Below are positions 30,771 through 38,732 of a stretch of DNA of 64,000 nt, in pieces. The notes beneath the pieces were generated by a model, which was given only the letters and a program-made list of their open reading frames with translations, was not told where the DNA came from and did not search any database. Where the stretch lies: positions 1 to 64,000 of the forward strand of contig NZ_LOHY01000079.1 of NCBI RefSeq assembly GCF_001559795.1, in the 5' to 3' direction. Numbering within the stretch: the first letter of the stretch is position 1; each line of letters starts with the position of its first letter. The translations under genes were made by a program, and so were the position numbers. Origin of the DNA: Pseudostreptobacillus hongkongensis (GTDB lineage Bacteria; Fusobacteriota; Fusobacteriia; Fusobacteriales; Leptotrichiaceae).

Positions 30771-31366
30771 TTTAACACCTTCTTTAGAAATGTTCTTCTA
30801 TGATTTACAGATATACCAAGTTCATCAATTTTTTGATAATGTAATTTAGTTCCATATCCTTTATGTTTATCAAAGTTATAACCTGGTGTATCTTCTTCAA
30901 GTCTTTCCATAATAATATCCCTTGTAACCTTGGCTATAACTGATGCTGCAGCTATAGACATAGATTTAGAATCACCTTTTATAACTGGAATTTGTTCATA
31001 GTTATATTCTCTAATTTTGTGATTTCCATCAACTAATAATAAATAATCATCCAAATTCAAATTAATATTTTCTAAGGCTTTACGCATAGCTAAAAATGTT
31101 GCATTCAATATATTAATATCATCTATTACATTAGCTTCCACTATACCTACGCCATAAACTATATCATTTGAATTTATTAACTCATTATATAACTTTCTTC
31201 TTTTTTTATCTGTTAGTTTTTTAGAATCATTTAATTCTAAAAATGATTCAGAAATCTTTTTAATATATACAGCTGCTGCTACAACAGGTCCAGCAAGAGG
31301 TCCACGTCCAGCCTCATCAACTCCAATTATATCCCTTCCAAATTCCTTATCAAAATTAATATCCAT
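30767..31366 (-). CDS. rnhB: Ribonuclease HII
   Basis: RNase HII removes ribonucleotides and RNA primers from DNA. The active-site motif GVDEAGRGPLAGPVVAA starts near residue 15 with Asp17 and Glu18. The third Asp is in LLVDGNHK, and ASVIAKVTRD carries the family's conserved block. At 199 residues it is complete. It overlaps rluD upstream and the zinc-ribbon gene downstream. Confidence 0.95.
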   Translation of the reverse strand: MDINFDKEFGRDIIGVDEAGRGPLAGPVVAAAVYIKKISESFLELNDSKKLTDKKRRKLYNELINSNDIVYGVGIVEANVIDDINILNATFLAMRKALENINLNLDDYLLLVDGNHKIREYNYEQIPVIKGDSKSMSIAAASVIAKVTRDIIMERLEEDTPGYNFDKHKGYGTKLHYQKIDELGISVNHRRTFLKKVLK

Positions 31367-32255
31367 CTATATCTATCCTTAGTTTTGTTTTATTTAATGA
31401 TTCTATAAAGTCATTATGTAATCTAGATGTTATATACATATCTTTTTTAGTAATAGGGTGCCTAAATTTCAAACTATATGCATGTAACATTTGTCTATTA
31501 AATTCATCTTTTCTCCCATAAACACTATCACCTATAATAGGTGCAAAAAAATGCGACATATGTACTCTAATTTGATGTGTTCTTCCTGTCTCAAGATTAA
31601 TCTTTAAAAGAGAATATTTTGCATTATGGTCAATTCTTTCAAAATTAGTTATTGCAAACTTCCCCTCAGAATTTACACTCATTTTTTTTCTATCCTTTTT
31701 ATCTCTTCCTATATATGTTTCAATTCTTCCACTTTCTTTTTTTAAATCCATTTTAATTATTGCATAATAAATCTTTTCTATTTCTTTATTCTTAAACATA
31801 TCAGTTAAAAGTTGATGTGTTTTATCATCTTTTGCAACTATGATTAATCCTGATGTATCCTTATCTAATCTATGTACTATTCCTGGTCTTAATGTACCAT
31901 TTATACCAGATAAATCTTTTATGTTGTATAAAAGTGCATTAACCAAGGTTCCATCAACATGTCCTTTAGCTGGATGAACTATCATTCCAGCTGGTTTATT
32001 TACTACTAATAAATATTTATCCTCATAAACTATATCCAGTTTAATATTCTGTGGTTTAATATCTAGTTCTTTTAATTCAGGTATATTAACTGTAAGTTCA
32101 TCCCCCTTTACTAACTTATATGATCCTTTTGTTTTTAACCCGTTAACTAAAATATTACCACTTTTAATTAAATCTTGTATTCTAGTTCTTGATTCATCAA
32201 GTATACTTGATAGATAAACATCTAATCTACTTTCTATATTTTCTTCAATTAACAT
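31356..32255 (-). CDS. rluD: Ribosomal large-subunit pseudouridine synthase, RluD family
   Basis: The protein has an N-terminal S4 RNA-binding domain (residues 8-70, SRLDVYLSSIL) and the RluA/RluD catalytic core with the Asp motif GIVHRLDKDTSGLIIVAK near residue 130 and RTHQIRVHMSHF near 215. It converts uridines of 23S rRNA to pseudouridine. Two ATGs lie in tandem; 32255 gives the better distance from GGAG. It overlaps the HD-domain gene by 11 bases. Confidence 0.92.
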   Translation of the reverse strand: MLIEENIESRLDVYLSSILDESRTRIQDLIKSGNILVNGLKTKGSYKLVKGDELTVNIPELKELDIKPQNIKLDIVYEDKYLLVVNKPAGMIVHPAKGHVDGTLVNALLYNIKDLSGINGTLRPGIVHRLDKDTSGLIIVAKDDKTHQLLTDMFKNKEIEKIYYAIIKMDLKKESGRIETYIGRDKKDRKKMSVNSEGKFAITNFERIDHNAKYSLLKINLETGRTHQIRVHMSHFFAPIIGDSVYGRKDEFNRQMLHAYSLKFRHPITKKDMYITSRLHNDFIESLNKTKLRIDIDGY

Positions 32256-32649
32256 CATCTACTCCTTGAAAAATCTTCATATTATCGTCAACATCTTTAT
32301 TGTGATGTATTAATATTAAATTTGCCACTTCTAAATCAATATCTTTAACAAGATTATATCCATTTAAAGCATGATTTCTAAGTCTTGTTTTAAAACCTAT
32401 TTTATGTAAAACACGAATTATGAAGCCTGCTTTTTCTTTACCTATATCATGTAATAAGGCAAGTTTTAGATATTTTTTATCTAAATTTGTTTTACTTATT
32501 CCCTTATAAACATTTATACTATGTAACTTATCATACTTATTCATCAAATTAAATAACTTTAACTCTTCTTCATTTAAAATTTTAGTATAATCATTAACTT
32601 CTTCATAATTTAATCTTGCTATAAAATATTCATAAACTTTCTTTATCAT
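32245..32649 (-). CDS. HD-domain (HDIG-like) hydrolase
   Basis: A 134-residue protein with the metal-binding pattern LALLHDIGKEKAGF (HD motif) near residue 65 and later His residues in RNHALNG and LILIHHNKD, as in small HDIG phosphohydrolases. Such proteins act on nucleotides or phosphoesters. The substrate is not predictable. It overlaps the HAD gene by four bases and rluD by 11. Confidence 0.8.
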   Translation of the reverse strand: MIKKVYEYFIARLNYEEVNDYTKILNEEELKLFNLMNKYDKLHSINVYKGISKTNLDKKYLKLALLHDIGKEKAGFIIRVLHKIGFKTRLRNHALNGYNLVKDIDLEVANLILIHHNKDVDDNMKIFQGVDDVN

Positions 32650-33305
32650 AAATATCTTTTTATTATTTCTTCTATAGTATTAAATTTTAAATTATCAGGT
32701 ATACCTTCTTCATTTTTAAGAGATCCAAACCCCCAATTACAATATGCAAAATCCACTCCTGCATTCATAGCTGTGTTATAGTCAACTATCATATCTCCAA
32801 CAAATAAAGTTTTTTCTTTAGTTGTATTATACTTTTCTATTAATCTTAAAACATTTATTGGATTTGGTTTTTTTTCATCTAACTTATTATTATCCACACC
32901 TATAACATCTGAAAAATTAAATCTTTCAAGATCTTTTACAAGTACTGATTTTTTAGCTAAATCATCTACTTTATTTGTAACTACTGCATATTTTATATTA
33001 TTTCCATCTAAATAACTTAAAAGTTTATCTATACCTTTATATGCAAAAAGTTCATAATCGTACTCTTTTTCATAAAATTCTATAAGTTTATCCAATATTT
33101 CATCTATCGAATTACTATATCCTTCTTTTTCAATTATTTTTTCCACTAAAGTTCTTAAACCCTTACCTATAAAATAAATATATTCTTTATAATCATATGT
33201 TTTTAATCCATAAAAACTAAGTGCTTTATTAGTTGAATTTGCAATAGCTTTTAATGAATCAAGTAATGTTCCATCTAAATCAAAAATCAATAATTCTTTT
33301 TTCAT
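32646..33305 (-). CDS. HAD-family phosphatase (phosphoglycolate phosphatase-like)
   Basis: This 219-residue hydrolase carries all HAD motifs: DLDGTLLDS at residues 8-16 (nucleophile Asp), VVTNK near 107, Lys in DEKKPNPINV near 144, and FVGDMIVDYNTA near 167. The cap is of the Gph or beta-phosphoglucomutase type. Similarity to phosphoglycolate phosphatase is general, and the real substrate is unknown. It is the first gene of HAD-HD-rluD-rnhB-zinc ribbon. Confidence 0.88.
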   Translation of the reverse strand: MKKELLIFDLDGTLLDSLKAIANSTNKALSFYGLKTYDYKEYIYFIGKGLRTLVEKIIEKEGYSNSIDEILDKLIEFYEKEYDYELFAYKGIDKLLSYLDGNNIKYAVVTNKVDDLAKKSVLVKDLERFNFSDVIGVDNNKLDEKKPNPINVLRLIEKYNTTKEKTLFVGDMIVDYNTAMNAGVDFAYCNWGFGSLKNEEGIPDNLKFNTIEEIIKRYL

Positions 33306-33331
33306 TTTATCCCTCTTTCTTATTTATATAT

Positions 33332-33340
33332 ATTATATCA
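33332..33340 (-). promoter_or_regulatory. Extended -10 promoter of the HAD unit
   Basis: TGATATAAT on the minus strand, that is, a perfect TATAAT (33337-33332) with TGn before it, 27 bases upstream of the HAD gene. No good -35 was found at 16-18 bases, as is tolerated with extended -10 elements. Confidence 0.5.
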
Positions 33341-33390
33341 TAAATAATTAAATTTGTGGTATTTATTTACTTTTATTTTACCTATTTTTA

Positions 33391-33399
33391 TGTTAAAAT
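33391..33399 (+). promoter_or_regulatory. Extended -10 promoter of the 104-residue acidic protein
   Basis: TGTTAAAAT, an extended -10, lies 17 bases before the ATG at 33416. The same element occurs before relA and rimP. No convincing -35 is present. Confidence 0.4.
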
Positions 33400-33415
33400 T
33401 TATGTAGGTGATGTT

Positions 33416-33730
33416 ATGAAAAATAAAAATTATATAGTCGAATGTATATTAGCTTATTATTTAATAGATAATAAAGTTAAAGAAGAATTAGTTTCTTGGG
33501 AAAAAATTGAAAATAATGCAAACATTAAAGATTACACTCCTGCAGTATGTAATTTTATAGAAATTGAAGATAATGAAATTGGATATGCAGTATGTTATTA
33601 TGAAATTTATGATGAAAATGATGAAATTATTTCTTCAAATCTTGATCAAATTGATATTGAAGAAATAAAGAAAAATGTAAAAAAAATGAATACTCAATCA
33701 AAAGTATTTGAATATATTTACTGTAAATAA
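33416..33730 (+). CDS. Small acidic protein of unknown function
   Basis: A 104-residue protein rich in Glu, Asp, Asn and Ile. The ATG at 33416 has AGGTG five bases upstream, so the longer frame from 33356 is not used. A pattern of strands such as VCNFIEIEDNEIGYAVCYYEI suggests a small alpha/beta fold. I do not recognise a family. It has its own promoter and terminator, is divergent from the HAD unit, and lies just before a tRNA gene. Confidence 0.7.
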   Translation: MKNKNYIVECILAYYLIDNKVKEELVSWEKIENNANIKDYTPAVCNFIEIEDNEIGYAVCYYEIYDENDEIISSNLDQIDIEEIKKNVKKMNTQSKVFEYIYCK

Positions 33731-33733
33731 ACT

Positions 33734-33763
33734 AAAAGGATTGACTTTTAAATCAATCCTTTT
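33734..33763 (+). terminator. Terminator of the acidic-protein gene
   Basis: An 11-bp stem AAAAGGATTGA with TCAATCCTTTT and an eight-base loop, three bases after the stop codon. Confidence 0.8.
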
Positions 33764-33775
33764 ACACATATCATA

Positions 33776-33805
33776 TTGACAACAGTATTTTATTTCTGAT
33801 ATAAT
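33776..33805 (+). promoter_or_regulatory. Consensus promoter of tRNA-Thr
   Basis: TTGACA (33776-33781), 18 bases, TATAAT (33800-33805), also with TG before the -10. It is the closest match to consensus in the window, as expected for a strongly expressed tRNA. Confidence 0.8.
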
Positions 33806-33816
33806 AAATTCGTTGT

Positions 33817-33892
33817 GCCGCTTTAGCTCACTAGGTAGAGCAGCTGACTTGTAATCAGCAGGTAACTGGTTCGAATCCGGTAAGCGGCACCA
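33817..33892 (+). tRNA. tRNA-Thr (UGU anticodon)
   Basis: A 76-nt tRNA with acceptor stem GCCGCTT/AAGCGGC, D-loop AGCTCACTAGGTAGAGC, anticodon stem with loop CTTGTAA (anticodon TGT at 33850-33852), T-loop GGTTCGAATCC, discriminator A and an encoded CCA. It reads ACN threonine codons, chiefly ACA and ACU in an AT-rich genome. It has its own promoter and terminator. Confidence 0.97.
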
Positions 33893-33897
33893 CTTTT

Positions 33898-33917
33898 AGA
33901 GCCTAGCTCTTTTTTTA
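33898..33917 (+). terminator. Terminator of tRNA-Thr
   Basis: A short stem AGAGC-CTA-GCTCT followed by seven T. It ends exactly where the converging pseudo-CheA gene stops. Confidence 0.75.
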
Positions 33918-34988
33918 TTATTTTATTTTTCTAAATATACCATTTTCTATATTATAGTTCACCTTTAAATATTCTAAAAATTGTCTTCCATAAAAATCTA
34001 CATTTTTATCATACACAACATCAACTATTTTTTTATCAGTTATATTAAATGCAATTATATCCTTTATTTTATCAACATTTTCTTTATTAATACCATTTAT
34101 AGTAAAAACTCTAGTTTCTCTATTATTAATATTTTTAGAAAGTATAGAATGTATTTTACTATTATTAATATTAAATAGTTTTTCTGTTATCTCTAATTGA
34201 TTTTTAGCATATACATATATATCTAATATATTTCTATATTCTATTATATCTAATAAATGCTTATCTTCAAATATATTATTTTTTATATCATTTAAAATAT
34301 TATCATCAACAATATCACAGTAAATCTTAATATTATATATATTTTTATTATTTTCTATTTTATTTAATACATAACTTGATATAGCTTCATCTTCTAAAGA
34401 AATACTATCAATAACTTCTTTTACATCCACACTATCATTTACTTTATAATCTACTATAAAATATGAATATCTATCATCATCTAAAGAAAAAGGAATATAG
34501 TTATATGGTTTCCCATATTCTTTTAATCTTGTTAATATATTTCTTCTTGATAAATAGAAATAAGGGACACTATTATCAAAATAGAATTTAATATAGTAAT
34601 AAGCTTTATTTTTATTTACTTCATCAAGTTTTTTTGATAAATCATATATATTATCTCTTAATTCTATACTTTCAAAAGAATTAAAATTAGATTTTAAATA
34701 ATTTTTATATACTTCTTCTAAATTTATTAAACTATTATATATATCATATTTAAATTCAAAATACTGTTCTGAATATCTTTCTATATATATTAAAACTTTC
34801 TTTATTATAGATAAAAAGTCTATATCAACAACATTACCTATAAAAAAAGTGTCATTTTCTATTTCATTTATAAGTTTAGTTAAATAGGCAAAATCTTCCT
34901 CTTTAGGTATCTGTATTTCAAGTAATATGTTTTGTATTTCCTTTATTTTTTCAAGTCCTTTTTTTATAAATAATTTTTTCTTGTCCAT
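33918..34988 (-). CDS. Degenerate HPt-domain protein, N-terminal half of a split CheA-like kinase
   Basis: Residues 1-105 of this 356-residue protein follow the pattern of the CheA P1 (HPt) four-helix domain. LFIKKGLEKIKEIQNILLEI fits the first helix, and LTKLINEIENDTFFIG occupies the position of the AHTLKG phosphorylation helix. Asn41 stands where the phospho-accepting His should be, so it cannot take part in ordinary phosphotransfer. The remaining 230 residues contain repeated alpha/beta segments (about 130-200, 205-290 and 290-356) reminiscent of P2-type domains. It starts 2 bases after the CheA-core-like gene. The CheA relation is my reading from pattern comparison and is weaker for this half. 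Confidence 0.5.
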   Translation of the reverse strand: MDKKKLFIKKGLEKIKEIQNILLEIQIPKEEDFAYLTKLINEIENDTFFIGNVVDIDFLSIIKKVLIYIERYSEQYFEFKYDIYNSLINLEEVYKNYLKSNFNSFESIELRDNIYDLSKKLDEVNKNKAYYYIKFYFDNSVPYFYLSRRNILTRLKEYGKPYNYIPFSLDDDRYSYFIVDYKVNDSVDVKEVIDSISLEDEAISSYVLNKIENNKNIYNIKIYCDIVDDNILNDIKNNIFEDKHLLDIIEYRNILDIYVYAKNQLEITEKLFNINNSKIHSILSKNINNRETRVFTINGINKENVDKIKDIIAFNITDKKIVDVVYDKNVDFYGRQFLEYLKVNYNIENGIFRKIK

Positions 34989-34990
34989 AA

Positions 34991-36391
34991 TCACCCCTTA
35001 AAGAATTTGATTATATTCTTAACGTTTAATATCTTAGCTCTTTTTATAGACTTAAGTAAACATTCACCTATAAATATTTGAGAATCTTCTTTTTTCTGGA
35101 AATATATATCCTCTTCAAATATATTTGAAGCATTTATATCAATAATAGTAAATCTATTACCACTTTTAATTAGCAAGCCACATCTATTATTATCATCAAA
35201 TTTTTCTATAGGCAAACTAATATATCCTATATTTTTATTTTCATATTTATAGTATTGTAACCCATTTAAATTAATTATATTTTCTGAATTAAATTCAAAA
35301 ATATCTTCAACTAAATCTTTATTTATTACATAAGTACTTTTACCTTCATTAAATACTAATCCTTTAACAAATATTATATCCATAGGTATTTTAGTTATAA
35401 TTTTTGTATAAAGACCTTGCTTATTTTCCAGTTCTATACTACCTTTAAGATCATTTATTATGTTCTTATATTTAATATAGCTTATTAATCTTTCTTTTTC
35501 ATCTAATTCATCACTAGAATTTATATAATTCTTATTAAAAATACTTTTTAATATTTCTGTTTCAGAATATTCATAATTAGGCTTTAAAATATTTGTATTA
35601 ATGGCATTTTCAAATACTTTGTTTATATTTATACTTTTACCTTCACCAATAATATATATAGATAATTTATCAAGTTCTTGTTTAAATTCTATCTTTAGTA
35701 CAAATTTATTATCTTTATTTTCTAAATCATAGAATTCTAAAATTTCTGCATAGAGTATATCTATTAAAGATTCTCTAAATCTATTAAAAATAATCTTATC
35801 AATCTTTATATCATTATGCTTAATTTCAAGATCTATATCAATTCCTAATATATTTATATATTCCTTTAAAACTCTGTAAATATTCTCTATTTCTTTTTCT
35901 ATATTAACTATTCTAAGTTGGAATATATTTCTTTTAAGGTTATATTTAAGTTCAGAAAGTTCTTTTAATAAACTTGTATATTCATGTCTCTTATCTTCAA
36001 CAATAGATGTAGTAAATTTAGACAGTTTTTTTCTAATATAGAAAATATTGTCTACATCATCAACAATTTCAGGTATCTTATCTACAGATATTGTAATATT
36101 AGATGCTCTTTCACTAACTTTATTAGTATAAGAGGTCAAATTAACATTTTTTATATATTCAAATTTTTCTAATTTTTCTTTCAAAATTAATGGATTTATA
36201 TTAAAAGTATATCTTATATATGAATTAAGAGTAAATGGATTATATACTTCTAGACTAACTTTATCATAAAAAATATATTCTCTATTTACATATTCAAGAT
36301 CATTTTGAATAAAATTTTCTAATTCTGATATATTAATATCTTCGATATTTTCATTAAAATAAATATCTAGTTGATATATCTTATTATCCAT
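34991..36391 (-). CDS. Degenerate CheA-like pseudokinase (P3-P4-P5)
   Basis: The 466 residues align in order with the core of chemotaxis kinase CheA. Residues 1-95 form an alpha/beta domain. Residues 98-185 resemble P3: ITISVDKIPEIVDDV fits the start and FQLRIVNIEKEIEN fits the iRMVPi block. Residues 188-337 resemble the P4 ATPase, ending KGSIELENKQGLYTKIITK and IPM. Residues 338-466 look like the CheW-like P5. The catalytic residues are gone: the N-box is SLIDILYAEILEF without His or Asn, the DGRGID box is GEGKSIN, and GRGVGMD is lost at about 299-307. A non-catalytic scaffold is inferred. It follows cdsA by nine bases. ATG 36391 has AGGAGG. No CheY, CheW or receptor is nearby. Confidence 0.72.
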   Translation of the reverse strand: MDNKIYQLDIYFNENIEDINISELENFIQNDLEYVNREYIFYDKVSLEVYNPFTLNSYIRYTFNINPLILKEKLEKFEYIKNVNLTSYTNKVSERASNITISVDKIPEIVDDVDNIFYIRKKLSKFTTSIVEDKRHEYTSLLKELSELKYNLKRNIFQLRIVNIEKEIENIYRVLKEYINILGIDIDLEIKHNDIKIDKIIFNRFRESLIDILYAEILEFYDLENKDNKFVLKIEFKQELDKLSIYIIGEGKSININKVFENAINTNILKPNYEYSETEILKSIFNKNYINSSDELDEKERLISYIKYKNIINDLKGSIELENKQGLYTKIITKIPMDIIFVKGLVFNEGKSTYVINKDLVEDIFEFNSENIINLNGLQYYKYENKNIGYISLPIEKFDDNNRCGLLIKSGNRFTIIDINASNIFEEDIYFQKKEDSQIFIGECLLKSIKRAKILNVKNIIKFFKG

Positions 36392-36400
36392 TTTCACCTC

Positions 36401-37324
36401 CTAAAATATGATATATTTTACAAAATAATAAACTACTGGTAAGACAAATAAGGCACTATCAAATCTATCTAAAAAACCTCCATGTCCCAGTAATATATTT
36501 CCACTATCTTTAACTCCAAATTCTCTTTTTATCTTAGATTCAAACAAATCACCTATAACTGAAAATATTGCAATTAATACTGAAAGTAATAATAATTTAA
36601 ATATATTTTCAGCAATAAATGGTTCACTAATCCATGTAATTTCCTTTACTACTCCAAAAAATTTAAATACATTCATAATACCTAAATACATATATTTAAA
36701 ATAGTATCCAACTATAAATACTCCTACTATTCCTCCTATAAATCCTTCTATAGATTTTTTAGGACTAATTTTTTCAGATAGTCTTCTATGGAAAATTTTA
36801 CCACCTATAGCTATACCAAATATATATGCAAAACTATCACATACCCATATACTTATAAATGTATATAAAAGTAATATTTTACCACTAGGTATTCCTTCTC
36901 TTATTAATATCATATATGAAAATAATAAAGAAATATATACTATTCCAAATAATGTATTTAATAATTCCATAGTAGAGTTTTGAATACGTGATTCAAAAAT
37001 TTGATATATAGCTATAGTAAACATACAAAATACTATAAATCCACCCATATCAAAAACTACATGCTGATTATTAAATATTCTCAAATATTTAAAAAAGAAA
37101 CTAATATCATTTCTATAATATAATAAAACAGGGAGAGATAATCCTAAGGCTATACCAATTTTATCATAAACAATATTCCCTTTGTTTTTTAAAATTCTAT
37201 AAAATTCATACATAGCAACACCTATAACTACTATATTAAATGTTAAAAAAGTAAATTCTCCTGAAATTAAAACATATAATAATACAGGTACTGCAAGTAC
37301 TATAACTAAAATCCTACTTAACAT
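36401..37324 (-). CDS. cdsA: Phosphatidate cytidylyltransferase
   Basis: CdsA makes CDP-diacylglycerol, the precursor of phosphatidylglycerol and phosphatidylethanolamine, in the inner membrane. The 307-residue protein has about eight membrane helices and the C-terminal signature SVIGDLFESKIKREFGVKD, preceded by SPKKSIEGFIGG. Upstream uppS is the usual neighbour in many bacteria. The pseudo-CheA genes follow at once. Confidence 0.94.
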   Translation of the reverse strand: MLSRILVIVLAVPVLLYVLISGEFTFLTFNIVVIGVAMYEFYRILKNKGNIVYDKIGIALGLSLPVLLYYRNDISFFFKYLRIFNNQHVVFDMGGFIVFCMFTIAIYQIFESRIQNSTMELLNTLFGIVYISLLFSYMILIREGIPSGKILLLYTFISIWVCDSFAYIFGIAIGGKIFHRRLSEKISPKKSIEGFIGGIVGVFIVGYYFKYMYLGIMNVFKFFGVVKEITWISEPFIAENIFKLLLLSVLIAIFSVIGDLFESKIKREFGVKDSGNILLGHGGFLDRFDSALFVLPVVYYFVKYIIF

Positions 37325-37335
37325 CTTCCCTCCTT

Positions 37336-38043
37336 CTACTTAACATTACCAAATCTTCTATCTCTATTTATATAAGATAATATTGCTTTTTCAAAATCAT
37401 CTTCATTAAAATCTGGCCACAAAATATCTGTAACATAAATTTCAGAATAAGCTATTTGCCAAAGAAGAAAATTACTTAATCTAAATTCCCCACCAGTCCT
37501 AATCAATAAATCTGGTTCTGGTATAAAAGAATTATATAAATATTTAGATATATTTTCTTCATTAATTTCAATCTTATCTTCTATTAATTTTTTTATACCA
37601 TCTACTATTTCAGTTCTTGCACCATAATTAAAACATATATTTAAAACTATCTTTTTACAATCTTTTAAGTAATCTTCTATTTCATTTATTTGCTTAAGTA
37701 AAGATTTTGAAAGATTTTCTCTATTACCACTTATAACAAGTCTAATATCATTATTTTTAAATTCTTCTTTCTTTTTTTCTAAATACTTAGAAAATAGCTT
37801 CATTATGGCATCAACTTCAAGTTTTGGCCTTTTCCAATTTTCAGTTGAAAATGCATAAACACTCAAATATTCTATTCCTAAACTTCTTGCTTTTTTTAAT
37901 ATATTTTCTAAAGTTTCTGCCCCTTTTTCATGCCCCCTTGTTCTTATCATGGATTTGTTTTTAGCCCATCTACCATTACCATCCATAATTATTGCTATAT
38001 GTTTAGGAAATTTATCCTTTGTATAATTTTTCAATATACTCAT
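37336..38043 (-). CDS. uppS: Undecaprenyl diphosphate synthase
   Basis: This cis-prenyltransferase makes the C55 lipid carrier of peptidoglycan precursors. The motif HIAIIMDGNGRWA with catalytic Asp starts near residue 15, SVYAFSTENWKRP near 64, and the C-terminal LIRTGGEFRLSNFLLWQ and SEIYVTDILWPDF complete the family blocks. The start is taken at ATG 38043 because it gives the normal N-terminal length; upstream ATGs at 38055 and 38067 are possible. The start lies within the end of the methyltransferase gene. Confidence 0.94.
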   Translation of the reverse strand: MSILKNYTKDKFPKHIAIIMDGNGRWAKNKSMIRTRGHEKGAETLENILKKARSLGIEYLSVYAFSTENWKRPKLEVDAIMKLFSKYLEKKKEEFKNNDIRLVISGNRENLSKSLLKQINEIEDYLKDCKKIVLNICFNYGARTEIVDGIKKLIEDKIEINEENISKYLYNSFIPEPDLLIRTGGEFRLSNFLLWQIAYSEIYVTDILWPDFNEDDFEKAILSYINRDRRFGNVK

Positions 38044-38731
38044 TTCTAGTTTTACCATCCTTTTCATATATGTATATAGGTTTTTCTAAAATCAATCCAT
38101 TCTTTGCATCCTTAACAATTTCTACCATAGAAATAATAGCCTTTTCATCTTCAAACTTAGTGTAAATAGGTTTTAATCTTTTTATAACTAAATTTGTATT
38201 ATTTAAATATGATATAATTTCTAATAATCTTTCAGTTCTAAATATTAAATAAAGAGAAGCTCTATTTTTAAGTAAATATTTTGAAATATCTATTATATCC
38301 TTTATAGACAAAGTTTGTTCAAATCTAGCATTATTTAAATCTTCATTTTTCTTTTTATTATCCACATTAGATTCTTTAAAATATGGAGGATTTGACACTA
38401 TAATATCAATACTTTGTTCTTTAAACATTTCTTTATAGTTTTTAATATCATTATTTATAAATGATAAATTTTCTAAATTATTTCTTTTTTTATTTTCTAA
38501 GGAGGCATCATATGCCTCCTTATTTATTTCTATTCCTATAACACTTGCCTTTGAACGTCTAGCAAGTATCATTGATATTATTCCAAATCCAGATCCTATA
38601 TCAATTATTTGCTTACTTTTTGAATTAATCTTAACAAAATCTGATATTAAAACTGAATCTAAAGTCGTAGACTGTAGCCCTTTAATTTGCATCAAATTAA
38701 AACCAGCTATATCAATATAGTATTTTCCCAT
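38012..38731 (-). CDS. tRNA1(Val) A37 N6-methyltransferase-like protein
   Basis: A 239-residue SAM-dependent methyltransferase. Motif I is DIGSGFGIISMILARR near residue 43 and the adenine-N6 motif NPPYF lies near residue 110, as in TrmN6/YfiC. The N-terminal LMQIKGLQSTTLDSVLISDF also matches the YfiC group. It probably modifies an adenine in tRNA. It overlaps uppS by about 32 bases and sits 1 base after the formate channel gene. Confidence 0.85.
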   Translation of the reverse strand: MGKYYIDIAGFNLMQIKGLQSTTLDSVLISDFVKINSKSKQIIDIGSGFGIISMILARRSKASVIGIEINKEAYDASLENKKRNNLENLSFINNDIKNYKEMFKEQSIDIIVSNPPYFKESNVDNKKKNEDLNNARFEQTLSIKDIIDISKYLLKNRASLYLIFRTERLLEIISYLNNTNLVIKRLKPIYTKFEDEKAIISMVEIVKDAKNGLILEKPIYIYEKDGKTRNEYIEKLYKG

Positions 38732-38732
38732 T

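Noticed and set aside
33893-34000. tRNA-Thr as the integration site of a mobile element
   Set aside because: The tRNA is followed by its terminator and the pseudo-CheA gene, which belongs to a housekeeping operon. No repeat of the tRNA end was noticed.
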